NCBI RefSeq assembly: GCF_014649835.1
Contig: NZ_BMTU01000015.1
Coordinates: forward strand, 1-64,000
DNA: 64,000 nucleotides
Direction of reading: 5' to 3'
Source of the DNA: Streptomyces pilosus
GTDB taxonomy: Bacteria > Actinomycetota > Actinomycetes > Streptomycetales > Streptomycetaceae
In this document: piece after piece, positions 24,440-33,410 of the stretch
Layout of the letters: the number at the start of each line of letters is the position of its first letter
How positions within the stretch are numbered: position 1 is the stretch's first letter
Made by a program: the position numbers and the translations under genes
Notes under the pieces: model-generated
Seen by the model: only the letters and a program-made list of their open reading frames with translations
Told to the model about the DNA's origin: nothing
The model's database searches: none

Positions 24440-24572
24440 CCCGGGGCCGGGAGAGCCCGGGGCCGGGAAGGCCCGGGGGCCGGGAAGGCCCGGGGGCCGG
24501 GAAGGCCCGGGGGCCGGGAAGGCCCGGGGGCCGGGAAGGCCCGGGGGCCGGGAAGGCCCGGGGGCCGGGAAG
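24440..24572. repeat. 17-bp GC-only tandem array
   Basis: Six perfect head-to-tail copies of GGCCCGGGGGCCGGGAA cover 24470-24571, preceded by about two imperfect copies (24440-24469). Each unit contains the dyad GGCCC/GGGCC. The period is not a multiple of three, so the array is not coding. It follows the stop of the 24609-25622 gene. Confidence 0.92.
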
Positions 24573-24608
24573 GCGTAGGAGGGTCCGGCGTCGGCGCAGT
24601 CGGAGGGG

Positions 24609-25622
24609 TCAGGCGCGTCGGCGTTGGGAGCGCCAGATGAGGAACAGGGCGGAGGCGACCGCCGCGCCGCGGATGACCCACGGCCACGTCTCGGTGATCG
24701 CGGCGTTCATCTGCCCCTCGGCGATCGGCGTGCCCCAGCGTCCCTCCGTCCTCCCCCACAGCCACATCACCCCGCCCGTGAGCGCCAGCCCGGGGATGAT
24801 GACGACCGCCCACTTCGACTCCGCCGGGCTGAGCCGCCGCGAGGCGTACGCGATCAGCCAGCCCAGGATCAGGGCGAACCAGCTCCCCAGCACCGCGCCC
24901 GCGACCAGCAGTCCGGCGGCGAGCAGCAGCAGCGGGTTGCTCCAGCGGCGGGAGGGCAGCCGCAGGAAGCGGCGGCGGCCCGGCACCACTGCCTCCTCCG
25001 CCTCCGTCTCCGCCACGGCGACGGGTCCGGCGGCGCGCTCCGGCGCGTCCTTCTCCGTCGCCGCCGGGGGCCGCAGGAGTTCCGGGATCTCCACGCCCCC
25101 CACGAACCCGGGCACCTCGTCCCCGACACCGAACGCGCTGGAGTCCACCCGCCACCAGTCGGGCTGGGAGGCGCTGTCCCCGAGTTCGTCCGTACCGGCC
25201 CGGTGCGGCGGGGACGGCACGCCGGTGGGCGCGGGGTCCACCGGCTCGGCCGGGCGGGGCCGCGGGACCACCCTGCGCAGGACCCCCTTCGCCCGCTCAC
25301 CGCGGTCTCCGCGGTCCCCGCGCTCGTCCTGCTCCGGCTCGCGCTGCACCGGCACGGCGGCGGGCGCCCCGGAGGCGCGCGGAGCCGTACCGGGCCCGTC
25401 CTCCGCCGCCGCGACGACCTCGGTCGGCGTGCCGATGCGGGAGATGATGCGGCGCACCGCGGCCGGTGAATCGACCACGGCCTTCGCCCGCCGCCGGTCG
25501 ATCTCGTCGCGCAGCTCGGCGACCAGCCGCATGCGGGCCGCCGACGGCAGCTGCCGCTGCTGCGCGACGTCGCCGACGCGGCTCAGATATTCGTAGACGA
25601 CCTGGTCGCTTTCGATACCCAC
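24609..25622 (-). CDS. Membrane protein with N-terminal HAAS-like helical domain
   Basis: This 337-residue protein has an N-terminal domain (about 1-75: VYEYLSRVGDVAQQRQLPSAARMRLVAELRDEIDRRRA, RRIISRIGTPTEVVAAA) resembling the HAAS/DUF1700 helical modules of PadR-linked membrane proteins. A long Pro/acidic linker follows, then about four membrane helices (LLLLAAGLLVAGAVLGSWFA to VIRGAAVASALFLIW). The GTG at 25622 follows GGAGGGGACTTC. It is divergent from the helicase-associated gene. Function unknown. Confidence 0.8.
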   Translation of the reverse strand: MGIESDQVVYEYLSRVGDVAQQRQLPSAARMRLVAELRDEIDRRRAKAVVDSPAAVRRIISRIGTPTEVVAAAEDGPGTAPRASGAPAAVPVQREPEQDERGDRGDRGERAKGVLRRVVPRPRPAEPVDPAPTGVPSPPHRAGTDELGDSASQPDWWRVDSSAFGVGDEVPGFVGGVEIPELLRPPAATEKDAPERAAGPVAVAETEAEEAVVPGRRRFLRLPSRRWSNPLLLLAAGLLVAGAVLGSWFALILGWLIAYASRRLSPAESKWAVVIIPGLALTGGVMWLWGRTEGRWGTPIAEGQMNAAITETWPWVIRGAAVASALFLIWRSQRRRA

Positions 25623-25739
25623 GAAGTCCCCTCCGGGACGGATGCGTTGGGACACCGTCGCCCGACGGTACCGCGCGCGGGCCCGGCCGGCCCAACTCCC
25701 GGCACCCCGCGGACGTGCCCACCCGCTAACGTGAGGCGG

Positions 25740-28385
25740 ATGAGCACCGAGGACAAGCCCGCGGCGGCCCCCCGATCCCTCGCCGAGGCCCTCCGGGAGC
25801 GGGACGACGCCTCCCTGGCCGCGCTGCTGCGCAGCCGGCCGGACCTCATCACGCCCGTGCCCACCGATCTCACCCAGCTCGCCACCCGCGCCGGCACCCG
25901 CGCCTCGGTGGTGCGCGCCCTGGAGCGGCTGGACCGGTTCACGCTGCAGACCGCCCAGGCGCTGGCCGTGGCCGAGGACCCGGCGGCGTACGGGGAACTG
26001 CTCGCGCTGCTCGCGGGCGACGACGGCGGTGACGCCGACCCCGCGGTCTCCGCCGCGCTGCCGCGCGCGCTCGCCGTGCTGCGCGAGCAGGCCCTGGTGT
26101 GGGGCGGCGACGACCGGCTGCGGCTGGTCCGCACGGCCCGGGAGCTGCTGGCGCCGTCGCCGCAGCACCCGTCGCCGACCGGGCTCGGCCCGACGGTGCG
26201 GGAGGCCACGGCGGGGATGTCGCCGGGACGGATCCAGGAGATCGTGACGACGGCGGGACTTCCCACCACCCACGACTCCGTCTCCGCCGTGACCGCGCTG
26301 ACCGCCCTGTTCAGCGACCCGGTGCGGATGTCCGCGCTGCTCGACGAGGCACCGGCGGAGTCCGTGGAGGTGCTGGAGCGGCTCGTGTGGGGCCCGCCGT
26401 ACGGGCAGGTGACCGCGGATCCGGCGCCCCGGCTGCGCTGGCTGCTGGACCGGGGGCTGCTGCTGCCGACGGCGCCCGGGACGGTCGTCCTGCCGCGCGA
26501 GGTGGCGCTGCGGCTGCGGGCGGGGCGGGCGCACCGCACGCCGGAGCCGGTGCCGCCGCCGGTCGAGGCGGCCGCCACGCACCGTCCGCAGGTGGTGGAC
26601 GCGACGGCGGCCGGGCAGGCCCACACGGCGCTGGCGACGGTCGAGGAGCTGCTGAAGGACTGGCACGAGGGCGGTCCGCCGGTGCTGCGGGCGGGCGGGC
26701 TGAGCGTGCGCGACCTGAAGCGGACCGCCGTGGCCCTCGACGTGACCGAGCCGGTGGCCGCGTTCTGGGTGGAACTGGCCTACGCGGCCGGGCTGCTGGC
26801 CTCCGACGGCGAGGCGGACGAGCGGTATGCGGCGACGCCCGCGTACGACGAGTGGCTGGAGCGGCCCGACGCGGAGCGGTGGGCCCGGCTGGCCACGGCG
26901 TGGCTGGCGGCGACCCGGTCGGCGGGGCTGGTCGGCGGGCGGGACGCCAAGGACCACAGCCTGGCGGCGCTGGGCCCGGGTCTGGACCGCTCGGCGGCCC
27001 CGGAGGTGCGGCACCGGGTGCTGACCCTGCTGGCCGCCCTGCCGGAGGGCGCCGCCCCGGCCACCGGGTCGGTGCTGGCCCGGCTGCGGTGGGAACGGCC
27101 GCCGCGGGGCGGGCGGGGCGGTGTCACGCCGGCCGACGGCGGTCCCCGCGGAGCGGCGGGACAGCCGGGCGACGGCGGGCGCGGCACGCCGGCCGACGGG
27201 GAGGGCGGGGACGACCTGCGGAGCCGGCTGGCGCGGTGGACGCTGTCCGAGGCCGAGATGCTCGGGGTCACCGGACGCGGCGCCCTCTCCTCGCACGGGC
27301 GGGCGCTGATCGGCGCGCCCGCGCCCCGGCGCCCGGAGGAGGCGGAGCCCTCGGGGCCCGGCGACAAGCTGCCCGTCCACCACCGGCCCGCCCCGCCCGC
27401 TCCCGTGCCCGCCCCGCTCTCGCCCGCCGAGCGGGACATCGCCTCCGCTGCCGCCGCCCGGCTGCTCGCGCCGCTGCTGCCCGAGCCGCTGGACCACGTG
27501 CTCCTCCAGGCCGACCTGACGGCGGTGGCGCCGGGCCCGCTGGAGCGGCCGCTCGCCGACATGCTGGGGGTCCTCGCGGACGTGGAGTCGAAGGGTGGCG
27601 CGACGGTCTACCGGTTCACGCCCGGTTCGGTACGGCGCGCACTCGACGCCGGCCGGACCGCCTCCGACCTGCACGCCTTCCTCACCACGCACTCCCGTAC
27701 GCCCGTCCCGCAGCCGCTGGCGTACCTGATCGACGACGTCGCCCGCCGGCACGGGCACCTGCGGGTCGGTGCCGCGTCGGCGTACGTCCGCTGCGACGAC
27801 GACGCGATGCTGGGCGAGATCCTCGCCGACCGGCGTGCCGCCGCGCTCGGGCTGCGCCGGCTCGCCCCGACCGTGCTGGCCGCGCAGGCCGACCCGGCCG
27901 GACTGCTGGAGGGGCTGCGCGCGATGGGTTTCGCGCCGGCCGCCGAGTCCGCCGAGGGCGATGTCCTCATCACCCGCGCCGACGCCCGCCGCACCCCGCC
28001 CCGCACGCCCCCCGAGCCGGTCCCGGACGGGCCGCCCGTCCCCGACGACACGCTGCTGCACGCGGCGGTGCGGGCCGTCCGCGCCGGCGACCTCGCCGCC
28101 ACCGCGCCGCGCAGGGCGGCCGCCGGGGACCGCTCCGGGGACGGCGAGCTGCCGCGGACGACCGCCGCCGACACCCTCGCCACCCTGCAGGCCGCCGTCC
28201 TCACCGGCGAGGTCCTGTGGATCGGCTACGTCAACGCCGAGGGCGCGGCGAGCCAGCGCGTGATCGCCCCGGTCCGCGTCGAGGGCGGCTTCGTCACGGC
28301 GTACGACCACACCGCCGAGGAGGTCCGCACGTATCCGCTGCACAGGATCACGGGCGTGGCGGAGCTGGCCGACGAGGAGGGCTGA
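25740..28385 (+). CDS. Helicase-associated domain protein, partner of XPB
   Basis: This 881-residue protein lacks Walker motifs. It matches the actinobacterial protein (Helicase_C_3 / XPB N-terminal-like domain) usually encoded before XPB: SLAEALRERDDASLAALLRSRPDL at the start, and VYRFTPGSVRRALDAGRTASDLHAFL with PVPQPLAYLIDDVARRHGHLRVG near residues 620-690. The C-terminal 60 residues form a WYL-like segment (GEVLWIGYVNAEGAASQRVIAPVRVEGGFVTAYDHTAEEVRTYPLHRITGV). Together with the next gene it probably acts in DNA repair. Confidence 0.85.
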   Translation: MSTEDKPAAAPRSLAEALRERDDASLAALLRSRPDLITPVPTDLTQLATRAGTRASVVRALERLDRFTLQTAQALAVAEDPAAYGELLALLAGDDGGDADPAVSAALPRALAVLREQALVWGGDDRLRLVRTARELLAPSPQHPSPTGLGPTVREATAGMSPGRIQEIVTTAGLPTTHDSVSAVTALTALFSDPVRMSALLDEAPAESVEVLERLVWGPPYGQVTADPAPRLRWLLDRGLLLPTAPGTVVLPREVALRLRAGRAHRTPEPVPPPVEAAATHRPQVVDATAAGQAHTALATVEELLKDWHEGGPPVLRAGGLSVRDLKRTAVALDVTEPVAAFWVELAYAAGLLASDGEADERYAATPAYDEWLERPDAERWARLATAWLAATRSAGLVGGRDAKDHSLAALGPGLDRSAAPEVRHRVLTLLAALPEGAAPATGSVLARLRWERPPRGGRGGVTPADGGPRGAAGQPGDGGRGTPADGEGGDDLRSRLARWTLSEAEMLGVTGRGALSSHGRALIGAPAPRRPEEAEPSGPGDKLPVHHRPAPPAPVPAPLSPAERDIASAAAARLLAPLLPEPLDHVLLQADLTAVAPGPLERPLADMLGVLADVESKGGATVYRFTPGSVRRALDAGRTASDLHAFLTTHSRTPVPQPLAYLIDDVARRHGHLRVGAASAYVRCDDDAMLGEILADRRAAALGLRRLAPTVLAAQADPAGLLEGLRAMGFAPAAESAEGDVLITRADARRTPPRTPPEPVPDGPPVPDDTLLHAAVRAVRAGDLAATAPRRAAAGDRSGDGELPRTTAADTLATLQAAVLTGEVLWIGYVNAEGAASQRVIAPVRVEGGFVTAYDHTAEEVRTYPLHRITGVAELADEEG

Positions 28386-28570
28386 CCCGCCCGGACGCGG
28401 GGGCGGGCGGGTGCGCCCCGCGCCGGCCCGCTGGTGAACAAGCTCACGCCGTTGCCGCCCGGGCGGTCCGGGCAGCGCGGGGCACCGGTGGCGCGGGATC
28501 AGGCAAACTGGACGTTTGGCCGTGCAGTGCCGGCCGCGTCCGTCGCCGAGCCGCAGAAAGGCAGCCGCGC

Positions 28571-30214
28571 GTGAATGGTCCGCTCATCGTCCAGTCCGAC
28601 AAGACTCTTCTCCTCGAGGTCGACCACGAGCAGGCCGACGAGTGCCGGCGGGTCATCGCGCCCTTCGCCGAGCTGGAGCGCGCCCCCGAGCACATCCACA
28701 CCTACCGGGTGACGCCGCTCGGCCTGTGGAACGCGCGGGCGGCCGGGCACGACGCCGAGCAGGTCGTCGACGCGCTGGTGCAGTACAGCCGCTACCCGGT
28801 GCCGCACGCGCTGCTCGTCGACATCGCCGACACCATGGACCGCTACGGCCGGCTCAGCCTGGTCAGGCACCCGGCGCACGGTCTCGTGCTGACCAGCACC
28901 GACCGGCCCGTGCTGGAGGAGGTGCTGCGCTCCAAGCGGATCGCGCCGCTCGTCGGCGCGCGGATCGACCCCGACACGGTGGTCGTGCACCCCTCGGAGC
29001 GCGGGCAGATCAAGCAGACGCTGCTGAAGCTGGGCTGGCCCGCCGAGGACCTCGCCGGGTACGTGGACGGCGAGGCGCACCCCATCGAGCTGGTCGAGGA
29101 CGGCTGGGCGCTGCGCCCGTACCAGAAGCAGGCCGTGGAGAACTTCTGGCACGGCGGCTCCGGCGTGGTCGTCCTCCCCTGCGGCGCGGGCAAGACGCTG
29201 GTCGGCGCGGGGTCGATGGCGCAGGCGAAGTCGACCACGCTGATCCTGGTCACCAACACCGTCTCGGCCCGGCAGTGGAAGCACGAGCTGGTGAAGCGGA
29301 CCTCGCTGACCGAGGACGAGATCGGCGAGTACAGCGGGACGAAGAAGGAGATCCGGCCCGTCACCATCGCCACCTACCAGGTGCTGACGACGAAGCGGAA
29401 GGGCGTCTACCCGCACCTGGAGCTGTTCGACTCCCGGGACTGGGGCCTGATCCTCTACGACGAGGTGCACCTGCTGCCCGCGCCCGTCTTCAAGTTCACC
29501 GCCGACCTCCAGGCCCGGCGGCGGCTGGGCCTGACGGCGACCCTGGTCCGCGAGGACGGCCGCGAGTCGGACGTGTTCTCGCTGATCGGCCCGAAGCGCT
29601 TCGACGCGCCGTGGAAGGAGATCGAGGCGCAGGGCTACATCGCCCCGGCCGACTGCGTGGAGGTCCGGGTCAGCCTCACCGAGTCCGAGCGGCTGGCGTA
29701 CGCGACGGCGGAGCAGGAGGAGAAGTACCGGTTCTGCTCGACGACGGCGACCAAGCAGAAGGTGACGGAGGCGATCGTCCGGCGGTTCGCGGGCCAGCAG
29801 ATCCTCGTCATCGGCCAGTACATCGACCAGCTCGACGAGCTGGGCGAGCACCTGGACGCGCCGGTGATCAAGGGCGAGACGTCGAACGCCCAGCGGGAGA
29901 AGCTGTTCGACGCGTTCCGGGAGGGCGAGATCAGCGTCCTGGTCGTGTCCAAGGTCGCGAACTTCTCGATCGACCTGCCGGAGGCGACGGTCGCGATCCA
30001 GGTGTCCGGCACCTTCGGTTCGCGGCAGGAGGAGGCGCAGCGGCTCGGCCGGGTGCTGCGGCCCAAGGCGGACGGGCACCAGGCGCACTTCTACTCCGTG
30101 GTCGCCCGGGACACCATCGACCAGGACTTCGCGGCGCACCGCCAGCGGTTCCTCGCCGAGCAGGGCTACGCGTACCGGATCATGGACGCGGACGAGCTGC
30201 TGACGGACAGCTGA
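28571..30214 (+). CDS. DNA repair helicase XPB
   Basis: This 547-residue SF2 helicase begins at a GTG (MNGPLIVQSDKTLLLEV). After an N-terminal damage-recognition-like domain it has Walker A PCGAGKT (203-209), DEVH (297-300), motif III LGLTATLVRED and motif VI QEEAQRLGRVLRP. These match bacterial XPB, which unwinds DNA 3' to 5' and is proposed to act in nucleotide-excision repair. It follows its helicase-associated partner by 185 bases. Confidence 0.95.
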   Translation: MNGPLIVQSDKTLLLEVDHEQADECRRVIAPFAELERAPEHIHTYRVTPLGLWNARAAGHDAEQVVDALVQYSRYPVPHALLVDIADTMDRYGRLSLVRHPAHGLVLTSTDRPVLEEVLRSKRIAPLVGARIDPDTVVVHPSERGQIKQTLLKLGWPAEDLAGYVDGEAHPIELVEDGWALRPYQKQAVENFWHGGSGVVVLPCGAGKTLVGAGSMAQAKSTTLILVTNTVSARQWKHELVKRTSLTEDEIGEYSGTKKEIRPVTIATYQVLTTKRKGVYPHLELFDSRDWGLILYDEVHLLPAPVFKFTADLQARRRLGLTATLVREDGRESDVFSLIGPKRFDAPWKEIEAQGYIAPADCVEVRVSLTESERLAYATAEQEEKYRFCSTTATKQKVTEAIVRRFAGQQILVIGQYIDQLDELGEHLDAPVIKGETSNAQREKLFDAFREGEISVLVVSKVANFSIDLPEATVAIQVSGTFGSRQEEAQRLGRVLRPKADGHQAHFYSVVARDTIDQDFAAHRQRFLAEQGYAYRIMDADELLTDS

Positions 30215-30223
30215 GCGGGCCCG

Positions 30224-30598
30224 TCACCCCGCGGGCAGGTTGAACACCACCGCCAGGACGACCAGCCAGGGCAGCAGGGAGAGGCCGGCCAGCCAGGCCC
30301 GCGGCACCGACCAGCGGCGGGTCCGGGGCAGCAGCCAGGAGGCGAGCCAGGCGACCGTCGCGGCGGGGCCGCCGTAGAGCACGGTCCCCCAGATCACGGA
30401 GAGGGCGGTCGTCAGGGCGCGCGAGCAGTTGTCGGGGCCGCAGCTGTCGGTCGCCATGGGGGACAGCGCCCCGAAGAGGAGCGCCGCCGGCATCAGCAGT
30501 GCGCCGAGGCAGGTGGCCACGGCGGGTGCCACCCGGGCGCGGGGGTCCGGCTCGGCCCGGTACCGCCGGGCGGCGGGGTCGGTGTGCTCGTGACGCAT
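30224..30598 (-). CDS. Small multi-TM membrane protein
   Basis: This 124-residue protein has three membrane helices (VAPAVATCLGALLMPAALLFGAL, GTVLYGGPAATVAWLASWLL, AWLAGLSLLPWLVVLAVVF). An extracytoplasmic loop between helix 1 and 2 has two Cys close together (DSCGPDNCSRA) that could form a disulfide. An upstream ATG (30634) is possible. It converges with XPB (9-base gap). The family is not recognised. Confidence 0.72.
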   Translation of the reverse strand: MRHEHTDPAARRYRAEPDPRARVAPAVATCLGALLMPAALLFGALSPMATDSCGPDNCSRALTTALSVIWGTVLYGGPAATVAWLASWLLPRTRRWSVPRAWLAGLSLLPWLVVLAVVFNLPAG

Positions 30599-30681
30599 TC
30601 GGCCAGTGAAACGGCCCGCCGGCGGGCGGCGCACCGGCGCGGGTACTCAGCGGGGCGCGTGCGCGTACTCATACGCCGGCG

Positions 30682-30720
30682 GGGCGGCGCGCTCCGGCAC
30701 GGTGCCGGAGTGCGCCGCCC
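30682..30720 (-). terminator. Terminator hairpin after the ABC exporter operon
   Basis: An 18-bp stem with one G-T type mismatch (30682-30699 with 30703-30720) around a three-base loop lies 36 bases past the stop of the ABC permease gene. Confidence 0.7.
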
Positions 30721-30755
30721 GGGGGGCGGGACGGGGTGTGTTCCCGTCACGGGTG

Positions 30756-31541
30756 CTACCTCGGGTCCCGGCCGAACCTGGCGGCGGACCAGAAGTAGCC
30801 GAGCACCGCCAGGCCCAGGCACCAGGCCACGGCCAGCCATCCGTTGTGGCCGATCTCCGTGCCGAGCAGCAGGCCGCGCAGGGTCTCGATGGCCGGGGTG
30901 AAGGGCTGGTACTCGGCGATCGGCCGGAACCAGCCCGGCATCCCGTCGACCGGGACGAAGGCGCTGGACAGCAGCGGCAGCAGGATCAGCGGCATGGCGT
31001 TGTTGCTGGCCGCCTCGGCGTTGGGGCTGACCAATCCCATGCCGACGGCGATCCAGGTGAGCGCCAGCGCGAACAGGACCAGGAGTCCGAAGGCGGCCAG
31101 CCACTCCAGTGCCGTGGCGTCCGTGGAGCGGAAGCCGATGGCCACGCCCACGGCACCGACGAGGACCACGCTCGCCACCGACTGCAGCACGCTGCCGACG
31201 ACGTGCCCGACGAGCACGGAGCCCCGGTGGATGGCCATCGTGCGGAAGCGGGCGATGATCCCCTCGGTCATGTCCATGGAGACGGACACGGCGGTGCCGA
31301 TCGTGGTGCTGCCGATGGTCATCATCAGCACGCCGGGGACGAGGTAGGCGATGTACGCGGAGCGGTCCGCTCCGCCCATGCCCGCGCTCATCACGTCCCC
31401 GAAGATGTAGACGAAGAGCAGCAGCAGCATGACGGGCGTGAGCAGCAGGTTCAGGGTGAGGGAGGGATAGCGCCGCGCGTGCAGCAGGTTGCGGCGCAGC
31501 ATGGTGGACGAGTCGCGCACGGCCAGGGCGAGGGTGCTCAT
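30756..31541 (-). CDS. ABC-2 type permease, DrrB-like
   Basis: This 261-residue protein has six helices, an early LHARRYPSLTLNLLLTPVMLLLLFVYIFGD, and the ABC-2 loop signature PLILLPLLSSAFVPVDGMPGWFRPIAEYQPFTPAIETLRGLL, typical of DrrB/daunorubicin-type exporters. Its start overlaps the ATPase gene (31538-31541), so it is coupled. It probably exports a drug or hydrophobic metabolite. Confidence 0.93.
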   Translation of the reverse strand: MSTLALAVRDSSTMLRRNLLHARRYPSLTLNLLLTPVMLLLLFVYIFGDVMSAGMGGADRSAYIAYLVPGVLMMTIGSTTIGTAVSVSMDMTEGIIARFRTMAIHRGSVLVGHVVGSVLQSVASVVLVGAVGVAIGFRSTDATALEWLAAFGLLVLFALALTWIAVGMGLVSPNAEAASNNAMPLILLPLLSSAFVPVDGMPGWFRPIAEYQPFTPAIETLRGLLLGTEIGHNGWLAVAWCLGLAVLGYFWSAARFGRDPR

Positions 31542-32494
31542 CGGGCGGCCTCCGTGGGCTGGTGGGGGACGGCGGCGCCGCCGGTGAGGGCGAAGAAGAC
31601 GTCGTCGAGGTCGGGGGTGTGCACGGTGAGTTCGTCGGCCTCGACGCCTTCGGAGTCCAGCCAGTCGAGGATGGAGCGCAGCTCGCGCTGGCTGCCGCCG
31701 CTGGGGATCTGCAGGGCGAGGGCTTCGTCGTCCCGGGCCGCCTCGCGCAGGGCGTCGGCGGCGGACCGGTAGCCGGCCGGGTCGGTGAAGCGGAGCCGGA
31801 CGTGTCCGCCGGGGACGATGCGCTTGAGTTCGTCGGCGGTGCCCTCGGCGGCGATCCCGCCGTCGTGCAGCACGGCGATGCGGTGGGCGAGTTCGTCGGC
31901 CTCCTCCAGGTACTGGGTGGTGAGGAAGACGGTGACGCCCCCCGCGACGAGTTCGCGGATGATCTGCCACATGGTGTGGCGGGAGCGCGGGTCGAGACCG
32001 GTGGTCGGCTCGTCGAGGAAGATGATCCGCGGGCTGCCGACCAGGGTCATGGCGATGTCGAGGCGGCGCTTCATGCCGCCGGAGTAGGTGGAGGCGGGCT
32101 TCCTCGCCGCCTCGGTGAGGTCGAACCGCTCCAGCAGCTCGGCGGCGACCCGCCGTCCCTCGCGCCGGGAGAGGTGGTGCAGGTCCGCCATCAGCAGCAT
32201 GTTCTCCTCGCCGGTGATCAGGCCGTCCACGGCGGAGAACTGTCCGGTGACGCCGATGGCCGCCCGGACCGCCTGCGGGTCGGTGGCGAGGTCGTGCCCG
32301 CCGACCCGCAGGTCACCGGCGTCCGCGGTGACGAGGGTGGAGAGGATCTTGACGACGGTGGTCTTGCCGGCGCCGTTCGGGCCGAGCAGGGAGAAGATCG
32401 TGCCTTCCGGGACGGACAGGTCGACGCCGTCGAGCACGACCTTGTCGCCGTAGGACTTGCGCAGCCCGTTCGCCGCGATGGCCAAGCCGGTCAT
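31538..32494 (-). CDS. ABC transporter ATP-binding protein, DrrA-like
   Basis: This 318-residue ATPase has Walker A GPNGAGKTT, Q-loop VTGQFSAVD (the DrrA-type TGQ), signature YSGGMKRRLDIAM and Walker B IIFLDEPTTGLDP, followed by the C-terminal regulatory domain of DrrA proteins (RLRFTDPAGYRSAADALRE, HTPDLDDVFFALTG). It forms an operon with the DrrB-like permease and the upstream DUF4097 gene, under the likely control of the divergent MarR-type regulator. Confidence 0.95.
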   Translation of the reverse strand: MTGLAIAANGLRKSYGDKVVLDGVDLSVPEGTIFSLLGPNGAGKTTVVKILSTLVTADAGDLRVGGHDLATDPQAVRAAIGVTGQFSAVDGLITGEENMLLMADLHHLSRREGRRVAAELLERFDLTEAARKPASTYSGGMKRRLDIAMTLVGSPRIIFLDEPTTGLDPRSRHTMWQIIRELVAGGVTVFLTTQYLEEADELAHRIAVLHDGGIAAEGTADELKRIVPGGHVRLRFTDPAGYRSAADALREAARDDEALALQIPSGGSQRELRSILDWLDSEGVEADELTVHTPDLDDVFFALTGGAAVPHQPTEAAR

Positions 32495-32516
32495 GGGGGG
32501 GTTCTCCGATTCGGGT

Positions 32517-33188
32517 TCACAGGCTGCGGGCGGTGATGTCGCCGTGGGCGGTGGTCGCGTGGACGGTCAGGCCGGCGGCGGCGCCGTCGGCGTTCCTGAG
32601 CGTGTTGTCGATCCGGCCGTAGCCGGTGCCGGCGTCGAGGGAGGCGGACACCCCGCGGGCGGCGCCGACGGTGATGTCGCCGTGCTCCGTGCGGAGCGTG
32701 AGCGTGCCGCCCACGGCCTCGGTGACGCGGATGTCGCCCTTCCGGGTGCTGATCTCCCCGGGACCGCCGAGGCGGCCGACCGTGACGTCACCGGCGTGGA
32801 CGGTGAGGCGTGCGCTCGCGGCCTCGTCGATCTCGACCGGTCCCTGCGCGCCCTCGAAGACGACGTCGCCGAGCCGTCCGACGCCCCGGAGCCCGGCGGC
32901 GGCCGCCTTCCCCTCGACGCGGGAGCCGGCCGGCAGCCGGACGGTGATCTCGACGGCTCCGGACGCCGGGCCGAGCAGGGGGCGCTGCGGCGCCGGGACC
33001 CCGATCCGCAGCACCCCGTCCGCACAGGCGACCTCGACCAGCTCCGCGGCCTTCCTGTCGCGGCCCTTCGTGGGGTCTGCGGGCAGGACCTCGACCTCGG
33101 TGTCGGCCCGGTCCGCGGCGACGAACCGGATACGGCCCGCGGGCACGTCGAGGACGACCGAGACCGGGGCGGGGGTGTCGAACTGCAT
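32517..33188 (-). CDS. DUF4097 beta-solenoid protein
   Basis: This 223-residue protein is built from repeated short strands of the type GDITVG or GDIRVT (for example RKGDIRVTEAV, EHGDITVGAARG, AHGDITARSL), the DUF4097 pattern. It has no signal peptide. Such proteins commonly accompany a padR/marR-type regulator and drug-exporter genes; molecular role unknown. It is the first gene of the exporter operon, 22 bases before the ATPase. Confidence 0.92.
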   Translation of the reverse strand: MQFDTPAPVSVVLDVPAGRIRFVAADRADTEVEVLPADPTKGRDRKAAELVEVACADGVLRIGVPAPQRPLLGPASGAVEITVRLPAGSRVEGKAAAAGLRGVGRLGDVVFEGAQGPVEIDEAASARLTVHAGDVTVGRLGGPGEISTRKGDIRVTEAVGGTLTLRTEHGDITVGAARGVSASLDAGTGYGRIDNTLRNADGAAAGLTVHATTAHGDITARSL

Positions 33189-33224
33189 CGTGCGCTCCTT
33201 CGGGCCGTTGTTTCTGACACCGGA

Positions 33225-33376
33225 AACGCTACGTTGCGTTCATGATTTGGGCAACGTTGTTATTGCATTGAGTTGGGGTCTATGCAGGTCAGACCGCCTT
33301 TTTCATTGCAATAGCTCTGCGCAGTAACGCAACAAGGGGTGGGGTAGCGTTGCAATGATTGGGACGTTAACGCTAC
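33225..33376. promoter_or_regulatory. Divergent control region with repeated operator half-sites
   Basis: The AT-richer interval between the DUF4097 gene and the regulator holds AACGCTAC at 33225-33232, its inverse GTAGCGTT at 33344-33351 and again AACGCTAC at 33369-33376. GTTGCGTT occurs at 33233-33240 with its inverse AACGCAAC at 33326-33333. Two clusters of mirrored half-sites thus face each gene start, as expected of a dimeric regulator controlling both. Confidence 0.6.
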
Positions 33377-33410
33377 TCTGGCGGCACCACGACCACGGAA
33401 GGGGAGCACC

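Larger units (their letters stand above)
24156..24608. other. 450-base gene-free region with repeats
   Basis: Between the HAD gene and the next leftward gene there is no convincing coding frame. It holds a dispersed Streptomyces-like intergenic element (about 24336-24385) and a 17-bp tandem array (24440-24572), listed separately. The promoter for the HAD gene is expected near 24160-24230. Confidence 0.7.

Noticed and set aside
24440..24572. CRISPR-like repeat array
   Set aside because: The units are contiguous 17-mers without spacers and no cas genes are present.
24421..24640. Open frames through the 17-bp array
   Set aside because: The period is not divisible by three, and the translated Gly/Arg/Pro repeats arise from base composition only.
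24609..28343. Single very long leftward frame covering two regions
   Set aside because: Only the part to 25622 has a ribosome binding site and membrane helices. The rest is the antisense of the helicase-associated gene.
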